53,675 nt of DNA from Deinococcales bacterium (GCA_025359505.1 JANYHH010000099.1:1-53675); one strand, 5' to 3'. Positions 1-8,317 are shown, counted from the stretch's first letter. Program-made: numbers and translations. The notes: generated by a model from the letters alone, not told the origin.

Positions 1-130
1 CAAGCCCTGCCACTGCAAGCCCTGCCACTGCAAGCCCTGCCACTGCAAGCCCTGCCACTGCAAGCCCTGCCACTGCAAGCCCTGCCACTGCAAGCCCTGC
101 CACTGCAAGCCCTGCCACTGCAAGCCCTGC
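1..130. repeat. 15-bp tandem direct repeat, 8.7 units
   Basis: Eight perfect copies of CAAGCCCTGCCACTG plus ten bases of a ninth, running from the left edge of the window, so the true length is unknown. Read on the minus strand the unit is in phase with a five-residue period (Q-W-Q-G-L), but it lies downstream of the moxR-like stop at 161 and I see no start in front of it, so it is probably intergenic. A single diverged relative (GCCACTGCAAACCCTGC) occurs at about 2871-2887 inside the same operon. Identical units imply recent slippage expansion. Confidence 0.97.
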
Positions 131-160
131 CCCGCGCCGCCACCAATGCTGAATATCACA

Positions 161-1237
161 TCACGAAATATCGCGGCAGGCACGGTAAATGTCCTTCCAG
201 CCACTGCGCTCTTTGACGACCGTCTCCAGATACTCGAGCCAAACGATTTTGTCCTGCACGGGGTCTTTGATGACCGCTCCGATCAGGCTCGAGGCAATGT
301 CGCCAGCATTTAATGTGCCGTCGCCGAAATGCGCGGCGAGTGCGAGTCCTTGGTTGAGCACGCCGATGGCTTCGGCAGTGCTCATCGTGCCGCTCGGGGA
401 TTTCAGTTTGGTTTTGCCGTCGCTACTGACGCCGTTGCGGAGTTCGCGGAAGATCGTGACGACGCGCTTGATTTCTTCCAAGGCGGGCGGCTGCGCGGGA
501 ATCTCGAGGGCGCGACCTAAACTGGCGACTCGAGTCTGGACGATGTTGACTTCATCCTCTAAGGTGTCTGGCACGGGCAGCACGACGGTATTGAAGCGGC
601 GTTTCAAGGCGCTGGACAGCTCACTGACGCCTCGGTCGCGGTTGTTGGCGGTGGCGATCACGTTGAAGCCCTTGGTGGCTTGGATTTGCGTGTTGAGTTC
701 CGGCACGGGCAGGGTTTTCTCGGACAGCACAGTGATGAGCGTGTCTTGCACCTCGCTCGGGACTCGAGTCAGCTCCTCGATGCGGGCGATTTTGCCGTCG
801 CTCATGGCTCGCATCACTGGGCTTCGCACCAGCGCCGCGAGGCTCGGGCCCTCGCTGAGCAGCAAGGCGTAATTCCAGCCGTAACGAATCGCTTCTTCGC
901 TCGTGCCCGCCGTGCCTTGCACGATCATCGTGCTGTCGCCGCTGACGCCAGCGGCGATGTGTTCCGAAACCCAGCTTTTGGCTGTGCCGGGCACGCCGAG
1001 CAGCAGCAAGGCGCGGTCGGTCGCCAGCGTCGCCACGGCGATCTCCATGAGGCGTCTCGAGCCGATGTATTTGGGTGTGATCTCGAGCTTGCCTGCTTTG
1101 CCGCCCATCAGGTACGTGACCACCGCTTGCGGCGAGAGTTGCCACATCGGGGGGCGTGGGAATGTGTCGGCTTTTTTTAATGCCTCGAGTTCATTGGCAA
1201 ATTGGAGTTCGGCGTGCTGACGGATAACTTCGCTCAT
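161..1237 (-). CDS. MoxR-type AAA+ ATPase of the SWIM/DUF5691 cluster
   Basis: A 358-residue AAA+ ATPase of the MoxR clade, expected to act as a cytoplasmic ATP-driven remodelling ring. Visible motifs are Walker A GVPGTAKS (about residues 81-88), a Walker B-like segment ARIEEL (151-156), sensor 1 in FNVIATANN (191-199) and an arginine-finger region LKRRF (211-215). The ATG at 1237 was chosen because AAGGAG lies just upstream and it overlaps the previous gene's TGA by 4 bp (ATGA); an in-frame ATG at 1345 lies within the upstream gene and is unlikely. Third visible gene of a minus-strand operon after the SWIM and DUF5691-type genes. In other bacteria this trio is usually followed by a DUF5682 gene and a VWA protein, which here would lie off the left edge. 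The substrate is unknown. Confidence 0.88.
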   Translation of the reverse strand: MSEVIRQHAELQFANELEALKKADTFPRPPMWQLSPQAVVTYLMGGKAGKLEITPKYIGSRRLMEIAVATLATDRALLLLGVPGTAKSWVSEHIAAGVSGDSTMIVQGTAGTSEEAIRYGWNYALLLSEGPSLAALVRSPVMRAMSDGKIARIEELTRVPSEVQDTLITVLSEKTLPVPELNTQIQATKGFNVIATANNRDRGVSELSSALKRRFNTVVLPVPDTLEDEVNIVQTRVASLGRALEIPAQPPALEEIKRVVTIFRELRNGVSSDGKTKLKSPSGTMSTAEAIGVLNQGLALAAHFGDGTLNAGDIASSLIGAVIKDPVQDKIVWLEYLETVVKERSGWKDIYRACRDIS

Positions 1238-2844
1238 GGGTGCTCCTTCATTGCGGGTGGCTTGACGAGGCGGTGCAATTCCAGTCTGATCTCGAGTTTC
1301 TTTATTAGAGAATTGACTTCTTGCTGGGCGTAGTTCCAGTACCACTGGTTCTTAGCGTCTTCTGGCAGCGGCTCGTCAATGGTTTGAATCAGCGTCGTCC
1401 AGTGCGGCAGTGTCGCGTGACCGCGTTGCAGCCACGCGCTTTTCTCGAGCGGCGTGGAGCGCAGCAATACCGCGCCGAAACCGTGAAAGTACGAGCTGTT
1501 GTTCTGTTTGCTCCTGCGCCGTGCGGCTTGTTGCGCGACCCATTCGACTGCCGCAACCCAAAACGATTCGCTCCACGGGTGGCGACACGCCTCGAGCAAT
1601 GCGAGGTCGCTGTTGCCGTCCACGAGGCAGCGCTGCTTGGTCAGCGTTTCCAGCGTGTTCGGCTCGAGGACACCGAGGGCGGCTGGGTTGTGGCGCACCA
1701 GTGTGAAATCGTAAGCGATCAGTTGCTTGACCAGTTCCCGCGTTGGGTTGCGCTGCAAAGTGACTTGCACGGCTTGCTTGATGAAGTCTTTCCAGTCTTT
1801 ATGCGTGTTTTTCAGTAAGGTCAGCGCGTCCAAGCCTGTGATCGTTTGCAGCATCTCCAATGACGTGCGCCGCATCATCTGCTGCACCCACCACTGCTTT
1901 TGCCCCGTAGCTTGCGGCGCTTTTTCAACGATGCCGTCTTTTGCCCACGCGGGATCGAAGGCTTCAGGTAATTCGATGTCTATGATGCTCGAGTTCTTGC
2001 CGCTCAGTTCACCCAGTTTGTCTTTGATTCCGCCAAGTAATCCAGCGCTTTTGGGTGTCGTGACGCGCAGGATCGGGCGCAGCCACTCGAGCAGACGGGC
2101 GTTGAACGCGCTGGTGGGGATTTGCGCCAGTAAATCAGCCGCCGTGTCGCGCACGTCGACGCTGCGGTCGGTGTGCAGCGCGGTCTCGAGGAACGGCTCG
2201 TCGGCAGGGGAGAGCTTCGTGCCGAGTACCGCAATAAACTCTTTGCGTTCTGGAGCGGGGTCTTGCTTCCATGTCGTCTCCAAAAGAGCGCGTGCAGCGT
2301 CTGGGTCGGCTTCGCGCACGGCTTGCAGTGCCAGCACTCGAGCGGCTTTGCTGCCCGTCTCGAAGCTTTTCACGGCGTCATCAATCGTTTCGGTGCTGCC
2401 CGTCGCCCACGCCCAGCTTTTCTCCAAGCCCGCCAGCCAGCGCCCCCGAGTGTCCAACCCGTTCAGCAGCCCAGCCCGCAAGCTGGTGTTGCCACGCCCC
2501 AACTCGAGCATTCTGGGCAGGTCGCGGTGCGCGAAGCGGTAACGGCTGGTCAGCTCGAGGAATTCGCTCAGCAGTTCCTGATGTCCGTTCAGCACGCGCT
2601 CGAGCAGATTGCGTAGGTTCGCGGGTAACTCGGGTTTGTTGTCCGCGCCGCTCGGCTCGAGGGTCGCGGCGCTGACGGCTGAAACTCGAGCGGCTTTGCG
2701 GTACTGCGTGACCAGCGCAGCGGCTGTTAGCAGCGCGGCTTCTTTACTTGGGGCATTCAGGTTCGGCTCGAGGGTCAGCGGCGGCAGCGCTTGGCGTTCC
2801 GTGCCGATCAGTGCGGTGGCGATGATGGTTTCAAAGTCGTTCAC
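1234..2844 (-). CDS. DUF5691 family helical-repeat protein
   Basis: A 536-residue, Leu/Ala-rich, probably all-helical cytoplasmic protein. The N-terminus has the ALIGTERQ motif that I associate with DUF5691 proteins found beside MoxR ATPases. Segments such as VRDTAADLLAQIP look like HEAT-type repeats (inference). The GTG at 2844 is preferred because GGAGGAG sits five to seven bases upstream and it clears the preceding SWIM gene (ends 2897); starting at the ATG at 2937 would overlap that gene and read through an intergenic hairpin. It ends in an ATGA overlap with the moxR-like gene, so the two are translationally coupled. It is presumably an adaptor or scaffold for the ATPase; no enzymatic motif is visible. 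Confidence 0.72.
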   Translation of the reverse strand: MNDFETIIATALIGTERQALPPLTLEPNLNAPSKEAALLTAAALVTQYRKAARVSAVSAATLEPSGADNKPELPANLRNLLERVLNGHQELLSEFLELTSRYRFAHRDLPRMLELGRGNTSLRAGLLNGLDTRGRWLAGLEKSWAWATGSTETIDDAVKSFETGSKAARVLALQAVREADPDAARALLETTWKQDPAPERKEFIAVLGTKLSPADEPFLETALHTDRSVDVRDTAADLLAQIPTSAFNARLLEWLRPILRVTTPKSAGLLGGIKDKLGELSGKNSSIIDIELPEAFDPAWAKDGIVEKAPQATGQKQWWVQQMMRRTSLEMLQTITGLDALTLLKNTHKDWKDFIKQAVQVTLQRNPTRELVKQLIAYDFTLVRHNPAALGVLEPNTLETLTKQRCLVDGNSDLALLEACRHPWSESFWVAAVEWVAQQAARRRSKQNNSSYFHGFGAVLLRSTPLEKSAWLQRGHATLPHWTTLIQTIDEPLPEDAKNQWYWNYAQQEVNSLIKKLEIRLELHRLVKPPAMKEHP

Positions 2845-2863
2845 GATCTCCTCCACATCCGTA

Positions 2864-2885
2864 AGGGTTTGCCACTGCAAACCCT
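2864..2885. repeat. Hairpin element (9-bp stem) between SWIM and DUF5691 genes
   Basis: AGGGTTTGC-CACT-GCAAACCCT is a perfect inverted repeat in the 52-bp gap between the two genes. Its right half (GCCACTGCAAACCCTGC) differs by one base from the junction of the 15-bp array at 1-130. The GGGTTTGG hairpin at 8211-8241 has the same GTAAGGGTTTG start, so these look like members of one small REP-like family. Confidence 0.85.
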
Positions 2886-2896
2886 GCACTCGCGGT

Positions 2897-4228
2897 TCAC
2901 GCCCCGTCCTCGAGATGCGCGAAGTTGAAATGCTCATCGCTCAGCGTGACTGCCAGCGGCAGCAGCGCCTGACCGTTCCATTCGCCGTGCAGCGTCGCTG
3001 GATGACCGCCAGTGACGGCGTGCCAGAGTTGCGCGTGCGCGAACCTCGAGTCCACGGGCAAGCTCAGGCCGCTCGAGTCACTCACGAGTCCAGCGAGTTG
3101 CAAGGTCGTGTCACCAATGCTGAACAGCGTGCGCTCGAGCCACGGGTTGCGTCCCAGCGCAGCCGCGTACCGCTCGAGGTTCGCCGCGATGCTCGAGCCA
3201 GTCGTGGTGCTGATCTGCCCGGCGGGGATTGCCTCGCCGCTAAAGATCGCCCGTTGCGGCGCGTTGCTGGGGTAAAAATGCAGCGTCCCCGCCACGCTAG
3301 CGCCGACCGCGTAACCTGCGCTGAGCGGCGCTTGCGGCACGCCGAACTCGAGGATCAGGGCGCTGGCTTGCGTGATTGATCCTCGCAACCACGTGCGCCG
3401 CGCTCGGATGCGATCCAAACTTTCCGTACTCTGCGCGATCACTTGCCACGTGTCAGTCGTTCCAGACAATGCCAGCACGTCCTCGGTGCTGACCGGATAG
3501 CCGATTGCGCCGCGCACGTCGGCTTGCACGGCTTCGGGCAAAGTCTCTATTTTGCCATACGCCTGAATCGTCAGGTGCAGCCGTCCCAGCTCCTCGAGCA
3601 ATTTGGCTTGCCAGTCAGTGCGGGTCAACAGCGTTGGAATGCCGCGCACGGCGCGGGCGAGGGTCGGCGCTTGCGCGTCAACGAGGCGGGCAGCCATTGA
3701 CTCCCAGTGCGCGTACCCTTTGCTTTGCACGCCCGCGATGCCGCCACGCACGAGGTCGCTCGTCCAGAGAGACAGCTCCTCGAGTCCAGCGCGAACCTTT
3801 TTGTCTCGAGCGGCGCTGCGTTTCTCGGCCGCTTTCGGGTCGGGCGGTTTGGTGGCGGCTTCGACGGCTTTCTCAGCTTTTTTCTCGGCGCGTCCAGCGC
3901 GACCCTCGAGCCATTCCGCGACCCAAGTGGGCGGTGGGGTTTCCGTGAATTGATCTGGCGTGCTACTAAACAGCAGGAACAATCCCAGACCGTGCTTGCA
4001 CGGAAACTTGCGGCTCGGACAGGTGCATTTGAAGACGGGTTCGGCGGCTGTCGCGTCAAGGCGCGTCTGGTATGGGTGCTTGCCGCTGCCCTGACATTCG
4101 CCCCACAGGATGTCACCTTGGCGGGCGATGGTCAGCCATGATTTGCGACTGGATAGCCCTTTGCCGCTCGAGGCGCTACTTGAGTCCGGGGCGAGCGCGA
4201 GGATCGTGGCAGCAGTCCAATTGGTCAT
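2897..4228 (-). CDS. SWIM zinc-finger protein
   Basis: A 443-residue protein with an N-terminal SWIM zinc finger: C68-x-C70-x6-C77-x-H79 in KCTCPSRKFPCKHGLGL, a fold that binds zinc and usually nucleic acid or protein partners. A charged Ala/Lys/Glu-rich linker follows (about residues 115-150, probably coiled coil), then a long domain without recognisable catalytic motifs. It is the first gene of the minus-strand operon with the DUF5691-type and MoxR genes, the order in which this cluster is found elsewhere. The promoter candidate is at 4336-4365. The function of the cluster is not established; a role in protein or nucleic-acid quality control or conflict is inference only. Confidence 0.82.
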   Translation of the reverse strand: MTNWTAATILALAPDSSSASSGKGLSSRKSWLTIARQGDILWGECQGSGKHPYQTRLDATAAEPVFKCTCPSRKFPCKHGLGLFLLFSSTPDQFTETPPPTWVAEWLEGRAGRAEKKAEKAVEAATKPPDPKAAEKRSAARDKKVRAGLEELSLWTSDLVRGGIAGVQSKGYAHWESMAARLVDAQAPTLARAVRGIPTLLTRTDWQAKLLEELGRLHLTIQAYGKIETLPEAVQADVRGAIGYPVSTEDVLALSGTTDTWQVIAQSTESLDRIRARRTWLRGSITQASALILEFGVPQAPLSAGYAVGASVAGTLHFYPSNAPQRAIFSGEAIPAGQISTTTGSSIAANLERYAAALGRNPWLERTLFSIGDTTLQLAGLVSDSSGLSLPVDSRFAHAQLWHAVTGGHPATLHGEWNGQALLPLAVTLSDEHFNFAHLEDGA

Positions 4229-4335
4229 AAGTTTCTCTGTAGCCTTTACGGTACTACTTCGTGATCGGCGAGTGGTAGCTCGAGGCTGACTCTACTAGGC
4301 TCGAGCTGGACGAACGGCTGTTTGATTACGCGAAT

Positions 4336-4365
4336 AACATAACCTCATCACCTCGAGATTGTCAA
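4336..4365 (-). promoter_or_regulatory. Candidate promoter of the SWIM-DUF5691-MoxR operon
   Basis: On the minus strand TTGACA (4365-4360), an 18-bp spacer containing a CTCGAG, then TATGTT (4341-4336). It would give a leader of about 100 nt before the ATG at 4228. Confidence 0.5.
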
Positions 4366-4520
4366 CCAATCGAGATTTCAACGGTTGCAGCGACCCTCGA
4401 GAAAACCAGTCCACAACGCTCGAGACCGCTGGTTTTGAACTCAATGCAAACGCCGCACCAGCCAAACGAGTAGAATCCCGAAACTGTGAACTCCGCACCT
4501 CACCCATTCGGAGCGACGCT

Positions 4521-5450
4521 GTGACGCTCGAGCGTTTCTTCCGGCGTCGCCCACCCCAGCAAAAAGAGGGCACGAGCGACGACCTGCCAGACCTCTGGGG
4601 CAAATGCCCAAAATGCAACGCGCAGGTCTACAACAAAGAACTCGAGCAGAACCTGCGCGTCTGCCCGACCTGCGGCTACCACCACCGCATGCCCGTCAAA
4701 AAGCGGCTCGAGGGGCTGGTGGACGCTGGGACTTTTGAGCAAACCAGCGGTAAAATTCGCGCCACAGACCCGCTCGAGTTCGTGGACACCGAACCGTACA
4801 CCGCCCGCTTGGAGCGCAGCCGCAAGAAGACTGGGCGCGAGGGCGCGGTCGTCGCTGGACGCGCCACGATGGGCGGCTTAAAAGTGATGCTCTGCGTGAT
4901 GGACTTTGAATTCAACGGCGGCAGCATGGGCAGCGTCGAAGGCGAGGAGATCACCCGCAGCATGGAACTCGCGGCGAGTGAGCATCGCGCATTGATCTTG
5001 GTCGCGGCGTCTGGCGGGGCACGAATGCAGGAAGGCGCGTTGTCACTGATGCAGATGGCCAAGACCACCTTCGCGCTCGAGGAGCTTGCCAGCCTGCGCT
5101 TGCCGTACATCACCGTGCTGACCGACCCGACGACCGGCGGCGTGGCTGCGAGCTTCGCCGCGATTGGTGATGTCGTGATTGCCGAGCCGGACGCGCTGAT
5201 CGGCTTCGCGGGGCAGCGCGTGATCCAGCAGACCGTGCGTCAGAACCTGCCCGAAGGCTTTCAGCGCAGCGAGTTTTACGAGAAAAAAGGCTTCATCGAC
5301 GCGGTGATTGACCGCCGCGAGCACCGCGAGCACCTGACGCAACTGATTGCGATGCTGACCAACCAGCCCCGTCCAGAGGTCACTGCACTGGTGATCCAAG
5401 CCGACCCACCCAAACCCCCACGGGGCGGACTGTTCGGGCGGCGCGGATGA
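4521..5450 (+). CDS. accD: Acetyl-CoA carboxylase carboxyltransferase beta subunit
   Basis: A 309-residue beta subunit of the carboxyltransferase that moves CO2 from biotin to acetyl-CoA, giving malonyl-CoA for fatty-acid synthesis. The N-terminal zinc ribbon is CPKC-x18-CPTC; the crotonase-like core with GGARMQEG and [13 protein letters not shown] follows. The GTG at 4521 (M-T-L-E-R-F-F) matches the usual start of the family and has GGAG seven bases upstream; an in-frame ATG at 4359 would add 54 residues of unrelated sequence. The alpha subunit gene follows after a repeat-rich gap. A TAGAAT box at 4471-4476 is a possible -10. Confidence 0.95.
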   Translation: MTLERFFRRRPPQQKEGTSDDLPDLWGKCPKCNAQVYNKELEQNLRVCPTCGYHHRMPVKKRLEGLVDAGTFEQTSGKIRATDPLEFVDTEPYTARLERSRKKTGREGAVVAGRATMGGLKVMLCVMDFEFNGGSMGSVEGEEITRSMELAASEHRALILVAASGGARMQEGALSLMQMAKTTFALEELASLRLPYITVLTDPTTGGVAASFAAIGDVVIAEPDALIGFAGQRVIQQTVRQNLPEGFQRSEFYEKKGFIDAVIDRREHREHLTQLIAMLTNQPRPEVTALVIQADPPKPPRGGLFGRRG

Positions 5451-5503
5451 AGCCCATTCCTGCGGCGCGGATGACGCCTCTCGATCCTCGAGCCGTACAC
5501 CTC

Positions 5504-5617
5504 GTAGGGGCGAACCTTGTGTTCGTCTCGAGCCGTACACCTCGTAGGGGCGAACTGCATGTTCGCCCCGCGCCAGCTCGAGCCACGATTTTCGTAGGGG
5601 CGAACCTTGTGTTCGCC
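5504..5617 (+). repeat. Three-copy array of REP-type palindromes
   Basis: Three imperfect palindromes in the same orientation at 5504-5527, 5544-5568 and 5594-5617, each GTAGGGGCGAAC-N4-GTTCG(C/T)C. The first two share an identical upstream segment (CTCGAGCCGTACACCTC), so the unit was duplicated together with its flank. CTCGAG lies between copies. The palindromes occupy the 335-bp accD-accA gap, where I see no gene. Same family as the copies at 16046, 26923, 27059, 35080 and 35143. Confidence 0.93.
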
Positions 5618-5723
5618 CGCCACCAAACAATGGCGATGTTCACGTGCGAATCAACGGCTTTTGGGTTTGTGTCGCGCATCTCGAGCCACCCCACGTTTTT
5701 GGCTTGGGGCTGCGCGGTGATGA

Positions 5724-5749
5724 GGGCGAGCGGCGAAAAGCCCCTACGG
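5724..5749. repeat. Second short repeat type (GGGCGAGCGGC)
   Basis: GGGCGAGCGGC-GAAAAGCCCCTACGG just before accA is nearly identical to 24924-24950 upstream of the trp promoter, which differs by two inserted bases and one substitution. GGGC pairs with GCCC. A dispersed intergenic repeat of unknown role. Confidence 0.7.
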
Positions 5750-5785
5750 TTTGGAATACACAATATGCAAGGCGGGTCGTAACCA

Positions 5786-6742
5786 ATGGCGCTCGAGTTT
5801 GAAAAACCAATCACTGACCTTGAAACCCGCATTGCGGAGCTGAAAACCTACGGTGTGACCAGCGCCGTGGACATGACCGAGGAAATCGCGCTCTTAGAGA
5901 AACGGCTTGAGCGATTGAGGCTCGAGACGTTCAGCACCCTGACGCGCTGGCAGCGGGTGCAACTCGCCAGAGCGGCTGGTCGCCCGACGGCGCTGGATTA
6001 CATCGCCAACATCTTCACCGATTACCAAGAGTTGCACGGCGACCGCGCTTACGGCGAGGACGCCGCGATTGTCGGCGGTTTGGCGCGGCTCGAGGGTCGG
6101 GCGGTGATCGTGATCGGGCAACAAAAGGGGCGCGACACCAAGGAGAATATCGCTCGCAATTTCGGTATGGCGCACCCCGAGGGGTTCAGGAAAGCCATGC
6201 GGCTGATGGACATGGCCGACAAGTTCGGTTTGCCACTGATTACCTTGGTGGACACGCCCGGCGCGTATCCCGGCATCGCGGCCGAGGAGCGCGGGCAGGC
6301 GTGGCTGATCGCGCAGAGCATCCAGAAGATGACGCGCTTGCGCGTGCCTGTGATTTGCACGGTGATCGGCGAGGGCGGCAGCGGCGGGGCATTGGCGGTG
6401 GCGGTCGGCAACCGCGTGCTGATCTTAGAAAACGCCGTCTACAGCACGATCTCGCCTGAATCCTGCGCGGCGATCATCTGGCGCGACGCCAAAGAAGCCG
6501 AAAAAGCGGCCGAAGCGATGAAGCTGACCGCCCGCGACCTCGAGAAATTCAATATCGTGGATCAGGTCATCACCGAACCCAAAGGCGGGGCGCACAACGA
6601 CCCGGAAGCCGCGATGCAGAACCTCAAAACCGCGCTGCTCGAGCATCTGGCTCAGCTCGAGGGGCTGGATGAGTCAGCCTTGATCCGCGACCGTGCGGCA
6701 AGATTCAGGAAGCTCGGCGTCTTCGAGGAAATCAGCGCGTGA
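5786..6742 (+). CDS. accA: Acetyl-CoA carboxylase carboxyltransferase alpha subunit
   Basis: A 318-residue alpha subunit, normal family length, partner of AccD in the cytoplasmic carboxyltransferase heterotetramer. Family signatures visible include the N-terminal helix [39 protein letters not shown] and [11 protein letters not shown]. The start ATG at 5786 is preceded by an AAGGCGGG run. Its TGA overlaps the GTG of the downstream acetyltransferase gene, indicating co-translation. Separation from accD by a REP array suggests the two subunits may still be read from one message with a structured spacer (inference). Confidence 0.97.
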   Translation: MALEFEKPITDLETRIAELKTYGVTSAVDMTEEIALLEKRLERLRLETFSTLTRWQRVQLARAAGRPTALDYIANIFTDYQELHGDRAYGEDAAIVGGLARLEGRAVIVIGQQKGRDTKENIARNFGMAHPEGFRKAMRLMDMADKFGLPLITLVDTPGAYPGIAAEERGQAWLIAQSIQKMTRLRVPVICTVIGEGGSGGALAVAVGNRVLILENAVYSTISPESCAAIIWRDAKEAEKAAEAMKLTARDLEKFNIVDQVITEPKGGAHNDPEAAMQNLKTALLEHLAQLEGLDESALIRDRAARFRKLGVFEEISA

Positions 6743-7206
6743 CCTCGCTGACCGCGATGAGCGAAGCGGCGTTCGGGCGCTTCCTCGGGCGCACCGTGCC
6801 AGAGTACGCCACGGAAAAAGTCGCGGCGGGCAACTGGCCGCTCGAGGGGTCACTTGAACGTTCAAAAGCCGAGTTCGAGCGCTTGCTGCCGGGTGGCTTG
6901 CGAACTCCGAAAAACTTCTTGTACACCATCACTGATGGTGGCTTGGAGATCGGCGCGATCTGGTTGGCAGGCAGTGACGAGCAATCCCAAGGTTTTATTT
7001 ACGAACTCTATGTGAACGAAGCAAATCGCGCTCGAGGCATTGCCTACGCCGCCATGCGCCTGCTCGAGTCAGAGGCTTTGCGGCACGGTTTGACGTCGCT
7101 GGGCTTACACGTCTTCGGGCACAATCGCGTCGCGCAGAGGCTATACGAGAAACTCGGGTTTGCCGTCACCAACATCAGTATGACAAAAACCCTCGAGCAG
7201 ACCTGA
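6739..7206 (+). CDS. GNAT-family N-acetyltransferase
   Basis: A 155-residue GNAT protein using acetyl-CoA as donor; substrate unknown. The GNAT core is visible as the beta strand [19 protein letters not shown], with R-x-x-G-I-A as the pyrophosphate-binding loop, followed by [21 protein letters not shown], the typical C-terminal V/H-x-x-N-x-x-A-x-x-L-Y-E-K-x-G-F motif. It begins with GTG overlapping the accA stop by 4 bp, so it is the third gene of the acc operon. A link between acetyl-CoA carboxylation and acetylation is only positional. Confidence 0.9.
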   Translation: MTSLTAMSEAAFGRFLGRTVPEYATEKVAAGNWPLEGSLERSKAEFERLLPGGLRTPKNFLYTITDGGLEIGAIWLAGSDEQSQGFIYELYVNEANRARGIAYAAMRLLESEALRHGLTSLGLHVFGHNRVAQRLYEKLGFAVTNISMTKTLEQT

Positions 7207-7214
7207 GTGGCGTT

Positions 7215-7242
7215 TTGCCAGCTTGAGCAAATCAGCTAGACT
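7215..7242 (+). promoter_or_regulatory. Candidate promoter for the Uma2-type gene
   Basis: TTGCCA (7215-7220), a 16-bp spacer, TAGACT (7237-7242), then AGAGGTGAT as ribosome-binding site before GTG at 7261. Confidence 0.45.
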
Positions 7243-7260
7243 CAGGTTCAGAGGTGATGT

Positions 7261-7740
7261 GTGACTTGGCGAGAAGTGGTGGCGCATTCCAGCTTAGCGG
7301 ATATGCCGTTCAAGATCGAAACCACCGGGTTTGGGCAGGTGGTCATGAGTCCAGCGACATCGTGGCACGGTTTGTTTCAAGGCGCGATCCAAGACCTGAT
7401 TCGGGAGTTCATTGTTGGCGGCAGCGTCGCGCAGGAATGCCCAGTGCAGACCAGCGATGGCGTCAAAGTCGCCGATGTCGCGTGGCTATCGAGCGAATTT
7501 CTCAAAGCGCACTTATCCGAAGACGTGTTTTTAACCGCGCCAGAACTCTGCATCGAGATCATCTCGCCGTCCAACACCGCGCTCGAGATCAGAACCAAGC
7601 GCTTGCTCTATTTGAGCGCCGGAGCGACTGAAGTTTGGACGTGCGACCTCAAGGGCAACATGCGTTTTTACGCGCACAGCGGTGAACTCGAGTCATCAGT
7701 CGTCGCGGCTGACTTCCCGAAACTCGTGTCATTGGGCTAA
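7261..7740 (+). CDS. Uma2 family (DUF820) nuclease-fold protein
   Basis: A 159-residue protein of the Uma2/DUF820 family, which has a PD-(D/E)XK restriction-endonuclease-like fold. The matching core is VADVAWLSSE (acidic residue), ELCIEIISPSN (acidic pair) and a basic residue in EIRTKRLLYLSAGATEVW. The family is abundant in cyanobacteria and Deinococcota and its substrate is not established. It is somewhat shorter at the N-terminus than typical members. The start is GTG at 7261 with AGAGGTGAT upstream. Its TAA abuts the next gene's ATG. Notably, the first 300 bases lack CTCGAG, unlike most neighbours. Confidence 0.8.
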   Translation: MTWREVVAHSSLADMPFKIETTGFGQVVMSPATSWHGLFQGAIQDLIREFIVGGSVAQECPVQTSDGVKVADVAWLSSEFLKAHLSEDVFLTAPELCIEIISPSNTALEIRTKRLLYLSAGATEVWTCDLKGNMRFYAHSGELESSVVAADFPKLVSLG

Positions 7741-8130
7741 ATGAACATTACCCTCGCCACGCCCGCACTGCTGTTTCCCGCTATTTCGCTGGTGATGTTG
7801 GCGTACACCTCGAGATTTCACGCGCTGGCCATGCTGATTCGGCAGCTCTTAGAGGCACACCGCTCGCAGCCAGACCAGAATATTTACCGCCAAATCAAAG
7901 CGCTGCGCTATCGCGTGCGTTTGATCCTGTGGATGCAGGGTTTCGGCGTGGTCAGCTTCGTGACGTGTGTGGTCGCCATGCTGTTCTTGCTGGCCAACCT
8001 CGAGCCAATCGGTGTGGTGCTGTTCGCGCTGAGTTTGGTGCTGCTGATGGTTTCCTTGATCGTCAGCATCGTCGAAACGCTGTCCTCGAGCAACGCGTTA
8101 GACGTGGCACTGCGCGACCTCGAGCCGTAG
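7741..8130 (+). CDS. DUF2721 membrane protein
   Basis: A 129-residue integral membrane protein resembling DUF2721 proteins. It has an N-terminal hydrophobic segment (residues 5-22), a basic cytoplasmic stretch around residues 40-58 (RQIKALRYRVR-like), then two transmembrane helices joined by a short turn (about residues 62-83 and 88-110). The ATG directly follows the TAA of the Uma2-type gene with no spacer. Function unknown. The last codons (D-L-E-P) are made by the first unit of a 22-bp tandem repeat that runs on past the stop. Confidence 0.75.
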   Translation: MNITLATPALLFPAISLVMLAYTSRFHALAMLIRQLLEAHRSQPDQNIYRQIKALRYRVRLILWMQGFGVVSFVTCVVAMLFLLANLEPIGVVLFALSLVLLMVSLIVSIVETLSSSNALDVALRDLEP

Positions 8131-8180
8131 GGCTGACGACCTCGAGCCGTAGGGTTGACGACCTCGAGCCATGATAGAGA
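8115..8180. repeat. 22-bp tandem repeat spanning a stop codon
   Basis: Three units of GACCTCGAGCCGTAGGG(C/T)TGAC, the last diverged. The first unit encodes the C-terminus and TAG stop of the DUF2721 gene, so the repeat either arose from or captured the gene end. Each unit contains one CTCGAG. Confidence 0.8.
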
Positions 8181-8210
8181 CCCCTCTCGAGACCGCGCTA
8201 CCACCGCGCC

Positions 8211-8241
8211 CGTAAGGGTTTGGCACGCCAAACCCGCTACG
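8211..8241. repeat. Hairpin element GGGTTTGG-CACG-CCAAACCC
   Basis: Perfect 8-bp stem with outer CGTA/TACG pairing, in the 229-bp gap between convergent genes. Related by sequence to the hairpin at 2864-2885. The rest of the gap holds CTCGAG copies and the terminator at 8318-8346. Confidence 0.8.
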
Positions 8242-8317
8242 GCTTGCATCGCTCTCGAGACTCGGCTTTCACACGCGTTCCTCGAGACCTCGCGCTTCGT
8301 TTGCGACCGCCGTGAAA

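Noticed and set aside
1..130. CRISPR array
   Set aside because: The units are contiguous direct repeats of 15 bp without unique spacers, and no cas genes are nearby.
189..872. Long plus-strand frames opposite the moxR-like gene, and similar antisense frames elsewhere
   Set aside because: High-GC shadow frames with Arg/Ser-rich composition and no recognisable motifs.
4359..4520. N-terminal extension of accD by 54 residues
   Set aside because: The extension has no family similarity, and a GTG with a good ribosome site at 4521 gives the normal N-terminus.
5504..5617. CRISPR-like repeats between accD and accA
   Set aside because: Only three palindromes, with partly identical spacers; the same elements occur singly elsewhere, so they are REPs.
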